Source: Thiobacillus denitrificans
Lineage (GTDB): Bacteria; Pseudomonadota; Gammaproteobacteria; Burkholderiales; Thiobacillaceae
DNA length: 64,000 nucleotides
Assembly (NCBI GenBank): GCA_002403375.1
Contig: DHHQ01000007.1
Span: 25,405 to 89,404, forward strand
Direction of reading: 5' to 3'
In this document: piece after piece, positions 1-8,832 of the stretch
Layout of the letters: every line of letters begins with the position of its first letter
How positions within the stretch are numbered: position 1 is the stretch's first letter
The notes under the pieces: generated by a model
Told to the model about the DNA's origin: nothing
What the model saw: only the letters and a program-made list of their open reading frames with translations
Database searches by the model: none
Made by a program: the position numbers and the translations under genes

Positions 1-620
1 TCCGCGTAGCCCTCCGGGTAGCGCGGCATCCCGCCCGCCTCGTACTTGTCGCTCGCGCCCAGCGTGTGCAGCAGTTCGTGCGCGATGACGATGTTGTTCT
101 GCGCCGCCTGCGCCGGGTCGGCAAACACGTGCACCACGCCGATCAGCCCCTTCTGCAGGCCCAGCGAATGCTCCAGCGCCGCCCCGTCCTGCGGCGCGTG
201 ATAGAGCAGGAACAGCTTGATGCGCCCCGGCTGCGGCAGCCATTCGTCCGACTGCCGGTACACCCACCAGCGCAGCTTCAGGCTCCACCCCATGACCTTC
301 AGCACGCTGCCGTCGCGCGGCGGAACGGGCGGCTGCTGTTTCAGTTCCGGCAGCACGGTGACGTCCATCGCCGGCGCGTGCTTCACGCCGTAGCGCGCCA
401 CCTCGCGCTCGAGGAAGGCGCCGATCTCGGCGAAATCACGCGCCGTCAGCGCGCGGATCGCCTCGGCCGCCTCCGCCGAACCGTCGCCGTTGATCGGGAT
501 CACCGCGACGTCGAGCGGGCCGCGCCAGCTGCGCACCAGCGATTGCTCCAGCCAGGTGAAGCCGACCACCGCGGCCAGCACGCCCAGCAGGAGCAGGATT
601 CGAATTCGGCGAAAGGTCAT
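1..620 (-). CDS. Membrane-anchored putative zinc metalloprotease, C-terminus outside window
   Basis: Partial gene running leftward off the window; 206 codons are visible from the ATG at 620. The N-terminus is a short basic segment followed by one hydrophobic helix (about residues 7-24), which suggests a membrane anchor or uncleaved signal. Near the visible end is HELLHTLGASDKY, an HExxH zinc-binding motif with a following acidic residue, so a metallopeptidase-like fold is likely. I do not recognise a named family. It is divergent from the rightward gene at 811, and the intergenic region holds a copy of the repeated promoter box that faces away from this gene. Confidence 0.6.
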   Translation of the reverse strand, partial: MTFRRIRILLLLGVLAAVVGFTWLEQSLVRSWRGPLDVAVIPINGDGSAEAAEAIRALTARDFAEIGAFLEREVARYGVKHAPAMDVTVLPELKQQPPVPPRDGSVLKVMGWSLKLRWWVYRQSDEWLPQPGRIKLFLLYHAPQDGAALEHSLGLQKGLIGVVHVFADPAQAAQNNIVIAHELLHTLGASDKYEAGGMPRYPEGYA

Positions 621-698
621 GGCGGGTCGGTGCGGAGAAGGAAGTGCTTCATTATCGTCAGGGCGGGCACAGGCTTGAATCGACGCCGTTCGGGGCCA

Positions 699-744
699 GT
701 AGGACCAAGGTCTAATATTTCAAGCGGGACACCCGGCGTATCGT
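699..744 (+). promoter_or_regulatory. Regulon promoter box A (dyad plus -10)
   Basis: The 18-bp dyad at 699-716 contains GACCAAGGTCTAAT (703-716). It is followed by 21 nt, one base and the -10-like TATCGT at 739-744. Faces the membrane protein gene at 811, predicted leader about 60 nt. One of eleven copies with this geometry. Confidence 0.75.
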
Positions 745-810
745 GAGCGTGTAAAGCTGCCCACCGGGCAGGGGTCCGCTCACGATGCTTGCGCCAACCG
801 ACTGGCAGGA

Positions 811-1977
811 ATGATGGAAGAACCTCGACGACCTGATGATTTTTCGCTGCTCGGCGGCCCGCTGCACCGGCTTGGCCGCCGCCTGGGCCTGGTCCGCGGC
901 GGAACCCGCACCCTTGCGCTGGGGCTGGCGCTCGGCCTGATCCCCTGGTCGATCCTGATGCTGCTGGCGCTCGTCGAAGGCGCCGGCCAGCAGGTTATTT
1001 CCCCCGCGGTGATCGGCGTGCATGCACGCCTGCTGCTGGCCATTCCCCTGTTCTTCCTGTGCGAGTCGCTGCTGGATCCGAGGCTGGCGACGCTCGTCCG
1101 CACCCTCGTCGATTCCGGTGTCGTTCCCCCGCACGCCCGGCCGGCCCTGGAAGCCGAGATCGCCCGCATCCGTCGATGGAAGGATTCCTGGGTGCCGGAT
1201 GCTGCGAGTCTGCTGGCGGCCGTGGTGTTCTCGGTGTTTGCCGCGCAGCTGCACATTTCCGGCACGACGGCATCCTACGACCCCACCCGCGCCGCGACCG
1301 AAATGGCGATGGCGGGCCAGTGGTACCTGATCGTCTGCCTGACCCTGTTCCGCTTCCTGATGATTCGCTGGCTGTGGCGGCTCGGCCTGTGGTGCTTCTT
1401 CCTCTGGCGCGTGTCCAGGCTCGATCTCCGTCTCGTGCCGACCCACCCGGATCAGACGGCCGGTCTCGGCTACCTGGAAGTCGTGCATGCGCATTTCACG
1501 CCCCTGATCCTGGCGCTCTCGGTGGTTCAGGCCGCCATGCTGGCGGAGGAAATTTCCACCGGCCTGGCGAATTTCGAGGCCGTCTACCCGGCGTTCGCGC
1601 TGGTCCTGGTTGCCGTCGCGGTCCTGTTCCTCGGTCCCTTGTTCATTTTCATGCCCAGGCTCTGGGCATGCCGGGTGCAGGGCTTGAGCGACTACATGGT
1701 GTTCGGCTCGCGTTACGTGAACGGCTTCAACAGCAAATGGCTGGGCAGGGGCGAGCCCGACCGGGAGCCCCTGCTCGGCACGTCCGACCTGCAGTCGCTG
1801 GCCGACCTCGGCAACAGCATCAGCGTCGTCAGGGAGATGCGCATCGTCCCCATCAGCCTGCTGCTATTGAAGGACTACGCGCTGACCGCGCTGCTGCCGT
1901 TCCTGCCGCTGCTCCTGCTCAAGTATCCGGTTGCCGAACTGACGCAGAGGTTCTTCGCCAGGCTGACGGGTTTGTGA
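811..1977 (+). CDS. Polytopic inner-membrane protein of unknown function
   Basis: 388 residues. Several hydrophobic helices are visible (about residues 35-60, 70-90, 130-150, 170-205, 235-260, 270-300 and 345-375), with a short basic N-terminal cytosolic stretch. I do not recognise the family and see no catalytic motif. AGGA lies immediately before the tandem ATG codons at 811 and 814, so 814 is an equally good start. It sits about 60 nt downstream of the predicted start of promoter box A and about 100 bp before the DUF202 gene. It may therefore head the rightward membrane-protein cluster that runs to 9597. Confidence 0.7.
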   Translation: MMEEPRRPDDFSLLGGPLHRLGRRLGLVRGGTRTLALGLALGLIPWSILMLLALVEGAGQQVISPAVIGVHARLLLAIPLFFLCESLLDPRLATLVRTLVDSGVVPPHARPALEAEIARIRRWKDSWVPDAASLLAAVVFSVFAAQLHISGTTASYDPTRAATEMAMAGQWYLIVCLTLFRFLMIRWLWRLGLWCFFLWRVSRLDLRLVPTHPDQTAGLGYLEVVHAHFTPLILALSVVQAAMLAEEISTGLANFEAVYPAFALVLVAVAVLFLGPLFIFMPRLWACRVQGLSDYMVFGSRYVNGFNSKWLGRGEPDREPLLGTSDLQSLADLGNSISVVREMRIVPISLLLLKDYALTALLPFLPLLLLKYPVAELTQRFFARLTGL

Positions 1978-2077
1978 GCGGCACAGCGGACCCGCAGCCA
2001 GGGACATGCGGCGGCGTTTCCGCGCAGAAAATGCGTAAGCGAGCCCTGTCATTCACGCAAACGAACAGGAGGTCTTG

Positions 2078-2563
2078 ATGGACAACCAGACAACGGAGTC
2101 ATCCAGTCAAGTGGTGAAGGACCAAACCGACATCGGTGACGGGCGCGCGGTACAGGTCGAGGTCACGACCAAGGTCGTGAAGTCGTCCAACGAACTCGCG
2201 GAAGACCGGACCGACCTCGCGACAGCGCGCACCCTGATGGCGATGGACCGCTCGCTGATGGCGTGGATCCGGACCTCGCTCTCCATGATCAGTTTCGGTT
2301 TCACCATCTACAAGATTCTTGAAGGCTTCCAGAAAAGCGGAAATGTCATCGCGCATGGGTTAAGCCCCCGCACCGTCGGCCTGTTTCTGGTTGGACTGGG
2401 CACGGTCGCGATGATTGCAGGCACGATCGAGTATTTCGAGCGGCTCAAGATTCTGCGCCAATTTCACACCGTCAAGACCTGGCGGGCCAGCCTCGTCATG
2501 GCCGTGATCATGTCCGCCGTGGGCCTGTTCGTGTTCCTGAGCATCGTCACCAAGCTGCTCTGA
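2078..2563 (+). CDS. DUF202 / YidH-type small membrane protein
   Basis: 161 residues. The central region around TLMAMDRSLMAWIRTSLSM (about residues 52-70) is the typical DUF202 signature of small inner-membrane proteins. Three transmembrane helices follow to the C-terminus, and the first 45 residues are hydrophilic and charged. Start chosen at ATG 2078 because ACAGGAGG lies just upstream; a TTG one codon earlier is less likely. Only 2 bp separate it from the next gene, so the two are almost certainly cotranscribed. The role of DUF202 proteins is not established. Confidence 0.8.
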   Translation: MDNQTTESSSQVVKDQTDIGDGRAVQVEVTTKVVKSSNELAEDRTDLATARTLMAMDRSLMAWIRTSLSMISFGFTIYKILEGFQKSGNVIAHGLSPRTVGLFLVGLGTVAMIAGTIEYFERLKILRQFHTVKTWRASLVMAVIMSAVGLFVFLSIVTKLL

Positions 2564-2565
2564 AC

Positions 2566-3309
2566 ATGGCCCTGGGATCCGGTGCGACCATCGAGACGGG
2601 TGCTGCGGCGCTCCTGTTCGCCGCGACCTTCCTGGCCGGCGGCCGCGTCCACCCCTTCCGCCCGCTGGTGCGCGACCACCGCAGCGTCGTGTCCTTCGGC
2701 GCCGGCATGTCCGCCGCCTACGTGTTCGTGCATCTGCTGCCGGAATTGAGCGAGGTGCGCCAGCAGTTCGTCGAATCGGTCGAGGCGCCGCTGCGCTTCG
2801 AGGGCATGGCGATCTATTTTCTCGCGCTGGTCGGATTCCTGGTCTTCTACGGCCTCGACCATCTGCGCGCCCACCTGCGCGAATCTCCCGAAGCGGCACG
2901 GTTCGGACTGAGCTTCAAGCTGCATGTCGGCGGCTTTGCCGCGTATGCCGGTCTGGTGTCGTACCTGCTCGTGAACAGTCTAGGAGAAACGCCAACCGAC
3001 ACCGGCTTGTACGCGGTGGCGATCGCCTTCCATTTTCTTTCGGTGGAGCACGCCTTGCGGCGCGAATACGGCGCCGCGTTCGAGCGTTCCGGACGCTTCG
3101 TGCTCGCCGGCATGTGCCTGCTCGGCTGGGCCGTCGGGCTGCTGTTCGCGCTGCCGCCCTATGCCCTGGCCTTGCTCGTCGCCTTCCTGTCGGGGGCCAT
3201 CATCATGAACAGCCTCATCATGGAATTGCCCTCCGAGAAGGACGGGCGCTTCCTGCCATTCGTCAGCGGCGGCGTTGCGTATGGCCTGCTTCTATTGCCG
3301 CTGGGTTGA
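2566..3309 (+). CDS. Polytopic membrane protein with ZIP-like HLLPE motif
   Basis: 247 residues, about seven or eight hydrophobic helices. GAGMSAAYVFVHLLPEL (about residues 45-62) and a second histidine-rich helix (AFHFLSVEHA, about residues 150-160) recall the metal-binding helices of ZIP-family divalent-cation transporters, but the overall similarity is weak. I infer a possible metal-ion link only from these His/Glu positions. It lies 2 bp after the DUF202 gene and 15 bp before the next membrane gene, inside a tightly packed operon. Confidence 0.6.
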   Translation: MALGSGATIETGAAALLFAATFLAGGRVHPFRPLVRDHRSVVSFGAGMSAAYVFVHLLPELSEVRQQFVESVEAPLRFEGMAIYFLALVGFLVFYGLDHLRAHLRESPEAARFGLSFKLHVGGFAAYAGLVSYLLVNSLGETPTDTGLYAVAIAFHFLSVEHALRREYGAAFERSGRFVLAGMCLLGWAVGLLFALPPYALALLVAFLSGAIIMNSLIMELPSEKDGRFLPFVSGGVAYGLLLLPLG

Positions 3310-3324
3310 AAAGGGAGAACGAAG

Positions 3325-3702
3325 ATGGAAGAAATCTGGATGCGTTTCGTGGAGAACCTGAACGACCGGGTCAGCGGGCCGATGAAGTTCCGCCTGCTGC
3401 TGCAGCCGGCGATGGCCGCGTTCTTCGCGATCCGTTCGGGATTGCTGGATGCCAGGACGGGCAAGCCGCCGTACTTCTGGTCGCTCCTGACCGACCCCGC
3501 CCATCGAATCGACATGCTCAATGACGGCTGGAAGAGTATCGGCAAGGTGTTCATTCTCGCGCTGCTGCTCGATGTGATCTACCAGGTCATGGTGCTCAAG
3601 TTCGTGTATCCGGGCGAAGCCATCTACGTCGCCTTCGTGCTGGCGATCCTGCCCTATCTGATCCTGCGCGGGCTGGTCACGCGCATTGCCCGCAAGAAAT
3701 GA
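3325..3702 (+). CDS. Small membrane protein, unknown function
   Basis: 125 residues. The first 75 residues look amphipathic, and two or three hydrophobic helices occupy the C-terminal half (about residues 70-115), ending in a basic tail. GGGAGAACGAAG precedes the ATG, a good ribosome-binding site. Family not recognised. Its position between the ZIP-like gene and the SulP gene, with gaps of 15 and 16 bp, marks it as part of the same operon. Confidence 0.7.
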   Translation: MEEIWMRFVENLNDRVSGPMKFRLLLQPAMAAFFAIRSGLLDARTGKPPYFWSLLTDPAHRIDMLNDGWKSIGKVFILALLLDVIYQVMVLKFVYPGEAIYVAFVLAILPYLILRGLVTRIARKK

Positions 3703-3718
3703 ATTCAGCGGCGGAACA

Positions 3719-5431
3719 ATGGGCCCTGCGCGCGGCATAAGCGGCATGCCTGGAAGAGCCTCCGTCGCCCGCTGGCTGTTCGCCTACCGGCGAGCATGGC
3801 TGCGTGCCGATGTCATCGCCGGGCTCACCGTCGCGGCCGTGGTGATTCCCCAGGCGATGGCCTATGCCGTCATCGCCGGCCTGCCAGTCGAGGTCGGCCT
3901 GTATACCGCGCTGGCGACGATGCTGGTCTACCCGCTGCTGGGCAGCTCGCGCCCGCTGAGCGTCACCACCACGTCCGCCATCGCCATGCTGGTGGCGGCG
4001 CAGATCGCGGTCTCCGTCGCGCAGACCGGCGCTGCCCCCGGCGCGGTGGCAGCCACCCTGGCGCTGCTGGTAGGCGGCCTCCTGATCCTGGCAAGCGTGC
4101 TGCGCCTGGGATTCCTGGCGAATTTCATATCGCTGCCGGTGCTGGTCGGCTTCAAGGCGGGCGTCGGGGTGGTCATCATCATCGGGCAATTGAAACCGGT
4201 GCTGGGCATCTCTCTCACGGGCACGACGACCGTCGATAAATTGCTGGAACTGCCCGGAAAAATTCCCGGGGCGCATGGGCCGACAGTGTTGCTGGCATGC
4301 GTCGGGCTCGCGCTATTGCTCGCCTTGCCGCGCTTCTTCCCGCGGCTGCCCGCGCCGCTGGCCTGGGTGGCCTTGAGCATTGCCGCTTCCGCGGTTTTCG
4401 GTCTCGACGCGCTGGGCGTCAAATCGGTGGGGGCCGTGCCGTCCGGCTTGCCCGCGCTGGCCTTGCCCGACGTGGCGCTCGCCGCGCAGTTGTGGCCGGC
4501 GGCGCTGGGCATCGCGCTGATGTCGTTCACCGAATCGGTGGCGGCGGCGCGCACCTTCTGCCAGCGCAGCGACCCGCCGGTCAATGCCAACCAGGAACTA
4601 CTCGCGCTGGGCGCCGCGAACGTGGCGTCGGCCATGGTGGGGGGGCTGCCCGCCGGCGGCGGCGCATCGCAGACGGCCGTTGCCGACGCGTCGGGCGCAC
4701 GCAGCCAGATGGCGCAATGGGTCAACGCGGCCGTGGTAGTGCTGTGCCTGCTGCTGCTGTCGCGCGTGATCGCCTTGCTGCCGCAGGCGGCCCTGGGCGC
4801 GCTGATCCTGGTCGCATCCTTCTCGATGATCAAGCCGCGAGCCTTCCGCGACATCGCCCAGGTCCGCCGTCTGGAACTCACGTGGGCGCTGGCGACGCTG
4901 GCGGGCGTCGTCTTGATCGGCACGCTCCAGGGCATTCTGATCGCCGTGGCGATATCGATCCTGACGCTCTTCTACCAGGCGAATCATCCGCCTGTGTATG
5001 CCATCGCCTACAACCGCGCCAAGGACATTTTCCGCCGCGCGGGCGAGCATGCGGATGACGAGACCTTTCCCGGCCTGCTGATGCTGCGTACCGAAGGCCG
5101 CCTGACTTTTGCCAACGCCGCCAATGCCGCCGAGAAGATGCGGGCCCTGGTCGAGCAAACCCAGCCGCACGTCATCGTGCTGGAGTGCAGCGCGATTCCG
5201 GACATCGAATACACCGCCCTGACCATGCTGACCGACGCCGAGCAGAGCCTGCGAGCACGCGGCATCAGCCTGTGGCTGGCCGGCGTCAATCCCGACCTGC
5301 TGAAAACCATTGAACGTTCGCCGCTGGGCAAGACGCTGGGGCACGAGCACATGTTCTTCAACCTGCAGAAGGTACTGGAGGCGTGGCAGGCGCGCGCTGC
5401 AAACAAACGGGAAGGACATCGCCATGTATGA
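3719..5431 (+). CDS. SulP-family (SLC26) anion transporter with STAS domain
   Basis: 570 residues. The N-terminal two thirds carry the SulP membrane domain; AVVIPQAMAYAVIAGLPV near residues 35-55 is the characteristic first conserved block. The C-terminal 120 residues (about 440-560) form a STAS domain. SulP proteins move sulfate, bicarbonate or other anions across the inner membrane; the substrate cannot be read here. Given the nearby sulfatases, sulfate is a tempting but unproven candidate. ATG at 3719 is preferred over an upstream in-frame ATG at 3686 that would overlap the previous gene. It overlaps the following antiporter gene by 8 nt, implying translational coupling. Confidence 0.85.
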   Translation: MGPARGISGMPGRASVARWLFAYRRAWLRADVIAGLTVAAVVIPQAMAYAVIAGLPVEVGLYTALATMLVYPLLGSSRPLSVTTTSAIAMLVAAQIAVSVAQTGAAPGAVAATLALLVGGLLILASVLRLGFLANFISLPVLVGFKAGVGVVIIIGQLKPVLGISLTGTTTVDKLLELPGKIPGAHGPTVLLACVGLALLLALPRFFPRLPAPLAWVALSIAASAVFGLDALGVKSVGAVPSGLPALALPDVALAAQLWPAALGIALMSFTESVAAARTFCQRSDPPVNANQELLALGAANVASAMVGGLPAGGGASQTAVADASGARSQMAQWVNAAVVVLCLLLLSRVIALLPQAALGALILVASFSMIKPRAFRDIAQVRRLELTWALATLAGVVLIGTLQGILIAVAISILTLFYQANHPPVYAIAYNRAKDIFRRAGEHADDETFPGLLMLRTEGRLTFANAANAAEKMRALVEQTQPHVIVLECSAIPDIEYTALTMLTDAEQSLRARGISLWLAGVNPDLLKTIERSPLGKTLGHEHMFFNLQKVLEAWQARAANKREGHRHV

Positions 5432-6611
5432 AAACATGACCATCCTGGCGCTGTTCGTCTTCGTCTACAGCCTGGTGGGCGGGCGCCTCGCCAGGTCGCC
5501 GATCAGCGGCGCGATCATCTTTACCGCCTTCGGCCTGGCGCTTGGCCCGCTTGGTTTCGGTTTCCTCAAGCTGAACACCGGCACCGAACAAATCCGCCTG
5601 CTGGCCGAACTGACGCTGGCCCTGGTCCTGTTCACCGACGCCGCCAATACAAATCTCGGCGTGCTCAGAACCCACGCCAGCCTGCCTGCGCGACTGCTGC
5701 TGATCGGGCTGCCGCTGACCCTGCTGCTCGGGTTTGGCGTCGGGGTGCTCGTGTTCGATGGACTCACCCTGCTGGAGCTTGCCATCCTGGCGACCATGCT
5801 GGCGCCGACCGACGCCGCGCTGGGCAAGGCGGTGGTCACGAACAAATCGGTCCCCGTCAGCATGCGCGAGGGGCTGAATCAGGAGAGCGGCCTCAACGAC
5901 GGCATCTGCGTGCCGGTCCTGCTCCTGCTGCTCGCCGCGGCCGCACATCCGGGCGCGCAGGGTGTTTCCCGGATGGCGCTCGATCTGGTCGCAGGCCAGA
6001 TCGGCGTGGGCGTTGCCGTCGGCCTCGCCTTGACCGTGGTGGCCGTCTGGCTCTTCAAGCAGTTCAACCAGCTGGGATGGATCAGCGACAGCTGGCGGCA
6101 GCTGCCGGTTCCGGCGCTGGCGGTCGCCTGCTTCGCATCGGCGCAGTGGCTCGGCGGCAGCGGATTCATCGCCGCGTTCAGCGGCGGACTGCTGTTCGGC
6201 TGGCTGGCGAGGGCGCGCAAGCACACGCTCCTGCTCGCCGCCGAAGGCACCGGCGATACGCTGGCGCTGATCACCTGGGTCGTCTTCGGCGCGGTCGTGA
6301 TCGCCCGCGCGGCCGACTACATCACCTGGCCCATCGTGCTGTATGCCGCGCTCAGCCTGACGCTGGTCCGCATGCTGCCGGTGTTCCTGGCGCTCGCCGG
6401 CCTGGGTCTGCGCACCAGGGAAAAGCTGTTCATCGGGTGGTTCGGCCCGCGCGGGATGGCCAGCATCGTGTTCGGCGTCATCGTGCTGGACGCGCACCTG
6501 CCCGGCGGGGCCACCCTGGTCGCCACCGTGGTCTGCACCATCCTGCTCAGCATCGTCGCGCACGGGCTCAGCGCCGGCCCGCTCGCGGCAGCGCTCAAGA
6601 GGAAATCCTGA
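5424..6611 (+). CDS. CPA1-family Na+/H+ (cation/proton) antiporter
   Basis: 395 residues with about 12 hydrophobic helices. The blocks LVLFTDAANTN (about residue 70), MLAPTDAALGKAVV and LNQESGLNDGICVPV match the conserved core of monovalent cation/proton antiporters of the CPA1 type; the two acidic residues in the latter blocks are the expected ion-binding site. It lacks the long regulatory C-terminal domain of larger members. It overlaps both neighbours (8 nt with the SulP gene, 1 nt TGATG with the next gene). The pairing with SulP suggests coupled anion uptake and pH or sodium homeostasis, which is inference. Confidence 0.85.
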   Translation: MYENMTILALFVFVYSLVGGRLARSPISGAIIFTAFGLALGPLGFGFLKLNTGTEQIRLLAELTLALVLFTDAANTNLGVLRTHASLPARLLLIGLPLTLLLGFGVGVLVFDGLTLLELAILATMLAPTDAALGKAVVTNKSVPVSMREGLNQESGLNDGICVPVLLLLLAAAAHPGAQGVSRMALDLVAGQIGVGVAVGLALTVVAVWLFKQFNQLGWISDSWRQLPVPALAVACFASAQWLGGSGFIAAFSGGLLFGWLARARKHTLLLAAEGTGDTLALITWVVFGAVVIARAADYITWPIVLYAALSLTLVRMLPVFLALAGLGLRTREKLFIGWFGPRGMASIVFGVIVLDAHLPGGATLVATVVCTILLSIVAHGLSAGPLAAALKRKS

Positions 6612-7711
6612 TGGAAAAACAGAGCACACCCACCGTAAAGCCTGTTGGCCTGCGCAGGAAAACCGCGCACAAACTGGCCTCGGCACTGCGCATCCTCACC
6701 ATCCCGCTGGTGATCGTGTTCTATCTTGCCGTCCTCTATTACAACCTGCACGAAAGCGATCGCCGCTCCCTGAGCTTGAAACACGACAGTCCCGCCGCCG
6801 ACGCCGTGCATGTCAGCCTCAAGATCGTGAACCTGGATGTCGCCCGCGGGGAAATCACCGCACGCATGCGGATCCGCCTGACGGGAAAGATCGCGAAGGA
6901 CGAGTTCACCCCGGCCGTGAACCTGCGGTTTCTGGTCAACGCGTTCCAGGGCCAGCAGCGTTTCGATCTGGAACGCGGCGAACGCGTGAGCCCGCTCACG
7001 GTGGTGTTTCCGCTTGTGGGGGAGCCCAACCTGTATCCGTTCGACACCCATGAGGCCATCCTCGCCTTTGCGGCCACCAAGCCAGGGCAGGAAGCGAAGC
7101 CTCCGCCCGCGCCGCCCGCCGCTTCGGAAAAACCAAGCTCCCTGATCGAGCGGCTGAAGAAGCTTGGCGAAACGGAAGCGGGCGAGACACCGCCGGGCCA
7201 GGTCAAGCTGGTCGGCAAAACCGAGCTAGCGAGCCGCACGCAGGTTCCGGTGTCGGTCGACCTGTCCGCGTCCATTCCCGGATTCAAGTTCGACGGGGAG
7301 CTCATCAAAACGGGTCAGGAGCAGGTGACCGGCATTCAATTGAAGCTGAGGCGCGCCAACAACGTGATCGTCGCCTCGCTCGGCATCCAGCTGATGATGA
7401 TCCTGCTGGCGCTGAGCATGCTGGCCATGGTGCTGTTCGGGACGATGAAGGGCAAGGGCGCCGCGATCGACCCGCTGTACATCGCCCCGGTCCTGATCTT
7501 CGGCCTGCCGGCGCTGCGCGATACCCAGCCCGGCGTCCCGCCGCTGGGCGCGTTCAGCGATTACCTGTCCTACCTCTGGGCCGAAGCCATCGTCGCCGCG
7601 TGCACCATCATCTCCATCTGGACCTGGATCGCCCGGCATCGCTCGGATGACGAGGCGCCGGCCCCCGACCAGGACCCCGTCGACGACAAGAAACCGTCCC
7701 CGGGTTCTTGA
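6611..7711 (+). CDS. DUF4436-like membrane protein
   Basis: 366 residues. One helix near residues 30-48 is followed by a long extracytoplasmic beta-rich domain (about 50-250) and a C-terminal group of three helices (about 260-345), the layout I associate with DUF4436 proteins. A proline-rich linker (about residues 160-180) interrupts the soluble domain. Function unknown. Its ATG overlaps the antiporter stop in a TGATG arrangement. The acidic C-terminal tail is rich in Asp and Pro. Confidence 0.55.
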   Translation: MEKQSTPTVKPVGLRRKTAHKLASALRILTIPLVIVFYLAVLYYNLHESDRRSLSLKHDSPAADAVHVSLKIVNLDVARGEITARMRIRLTGKIAKDEFTPAVNLRFLVNAFQGQQRFDLERGERVSPLTVVFPLVGEPNLYPFDTHEAILAFAATKPGQEAKPPPAPPAASEKPSSLIERLKKLGETEAGETPPGQVKLVGKTELASRTQVPVSVDLSASIPGFKFDGELIKTGQEQVTGIQLKLRRANNVIVASLGIQLMMILLALSMLAMVLFGTMKGKGAAIDPLYIAPVLIFGLPALRDTQPGVPPLGAFSDYLSYLWAEAIVAACTIISIWTWIARHRSDDEAPAPDQDPVDDKKPSPGS

Positions 7712-7763
7712 GCCCGGCGCCGGCAATGTGGATACTCTCCGTCAAAAGACCCAGGGAACAACA

Positions 7764-8828
7764 ATGCGAACAATCTCCGTGAACCTCGGCAGACTGCTGG
7801 GCGCCCTGGCCCTGCTGGCGCTGGCCGGCTGCGCCAGCGTGCCCCCCGAGCGGATCACCACCGACCGCATGGACTACGGGCAGGTGATCGCGGATTCCTG
7901 GAAGCGCCAGACCCTGCTCAACGTGGTGCGGCTGCATTACGCCGACGTGCCGGTGTTCCTCGACGTCGGGAGCATCATCAACAGCTACTCCTACGCCGGC
8001 AAGGCGAGCGCGGGGGCGTCGCTGCCGAGCCGGGCCGACCCGGATGTTTTCAGCCTCGGCACCGAGCGCACCTGGTCCAACACGCCGACCGTGACCTACC
8101 AGCCGCTCCTGGGCGATCGCTTCACCCGCTCCCTGCTCCAGCCGGTGCCGCCGCCGTCCGTGTTCCAGCTGATGCAGGGCGGCTGGTCGGTGGACCTCGT
8201 GCTGCGAACCGTGGTCAGTTCGATCAACGGACTGCGCAATAACTCACTCGGCGTCGGCGCCGATCCCGGGTTCAATGAACTGATCGAGACCCTATCGCGC
8301 ATCCAGCGAGCAGGCGGCTTGGGCATTCGGGTCGAGCCGAGACAAGGTGGCAGCGCCGTCGTCATCGTGCTGCGCCGAGGCGACACCAATCGAGCGCTCC
8401 TCGACGACAGCCGCCGCGTGCAGCAACTGCTCGGACTGGAGGGTGACGTCAGCGAGTTCGAGATCACCTACGGCCTGCTCCCGCGCAGCGGCAGCGAAGT
8501 GGCCATGCTCAGCCGCTCGATGCTGGAGCTCATGCTGGAGATGGGTTTCGGCATCGAGGTGCCCGAGGCGCACGTCAAGGCCGGCCGCGTGCTTCCCGGC
8601 CGCCGCCAGGCGGACAGCGCGCCCTACACCCCGCTCACGCGCATCCGTTCGGGCGCCGAGGCGCCGGCGGACGCCTACGTCGCGGTGCCCTACCGCGGCC
8701 ACTGGTACTGGATCGACGACAGCGACCTCGCCAGCAAGAGCACGTTCACCTTCCTGCTGATCCTGTTCTCGCTCGCCGAAACCGGCCAGAGCGCCGCCGC
8801 TCCGGTCGTGACGGTGCCGTCGCGGTGA
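7764..8828 (+). CDS. Outer-membrane or periplasmic lipoprotein, unknown family
   Basis: 354 residues. A signal peptide ends in a clear lipobox, LALAGC, with the lipidated Cys near residue 22. The mature part is hydrophilic and mixed alpha/beta, with a final hydrophobic stretch (STFTFLLILFSLAET, about residues 325-340) that is unusual for a soluble lipoprotein. I do not recognise the family. CCAGGGAACAAC provides a weak ribosome-binding site for ATG 7764. It is 52 bp after the DUF4436-like gene and 4 bp before the EAL gene. Confidence 0.7.
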   Translation: MRTISVNLGRLLGALALLALAGCASVPPERITTDRMDYGQVIADSWKRQTLLNVVRLHYADVPVFLDVGSIINSYSYAGKASAGASLPSRADPDVFSLGTERTWSNTPTVTYQPLLGDRFTRSLLQPVPPPSVFQLMQGGWSVDLVLRTVVSSINGLRNNSLGVGADPGFNELIETLSRIQRAGGLGIRVEPRQGGSAVVIVLRRGDTNRALLDDSRRVQQLLGLEGDVSEFEITYGLLPRSGSEVAMLSRSMLELMLEMGFGIEVPEAHVKAGRVLPGRRQADSAPYTPLTRIRSGAEAPADAYVAVPYRGHWYWIDDSDLASKSTFTFLLILFSLAETGQSAAAPVVTVPSR

Positions 8829-8832
8829 CCCG

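Noticed and set aside
1059..2078. Overlapping long frame across the first membrane-protein gene
   Set aside because: No recognisable motif and strongly Arg/Pro-biased composition, whereas the other frame shows clear membrane helices and a ribosome-binding site.
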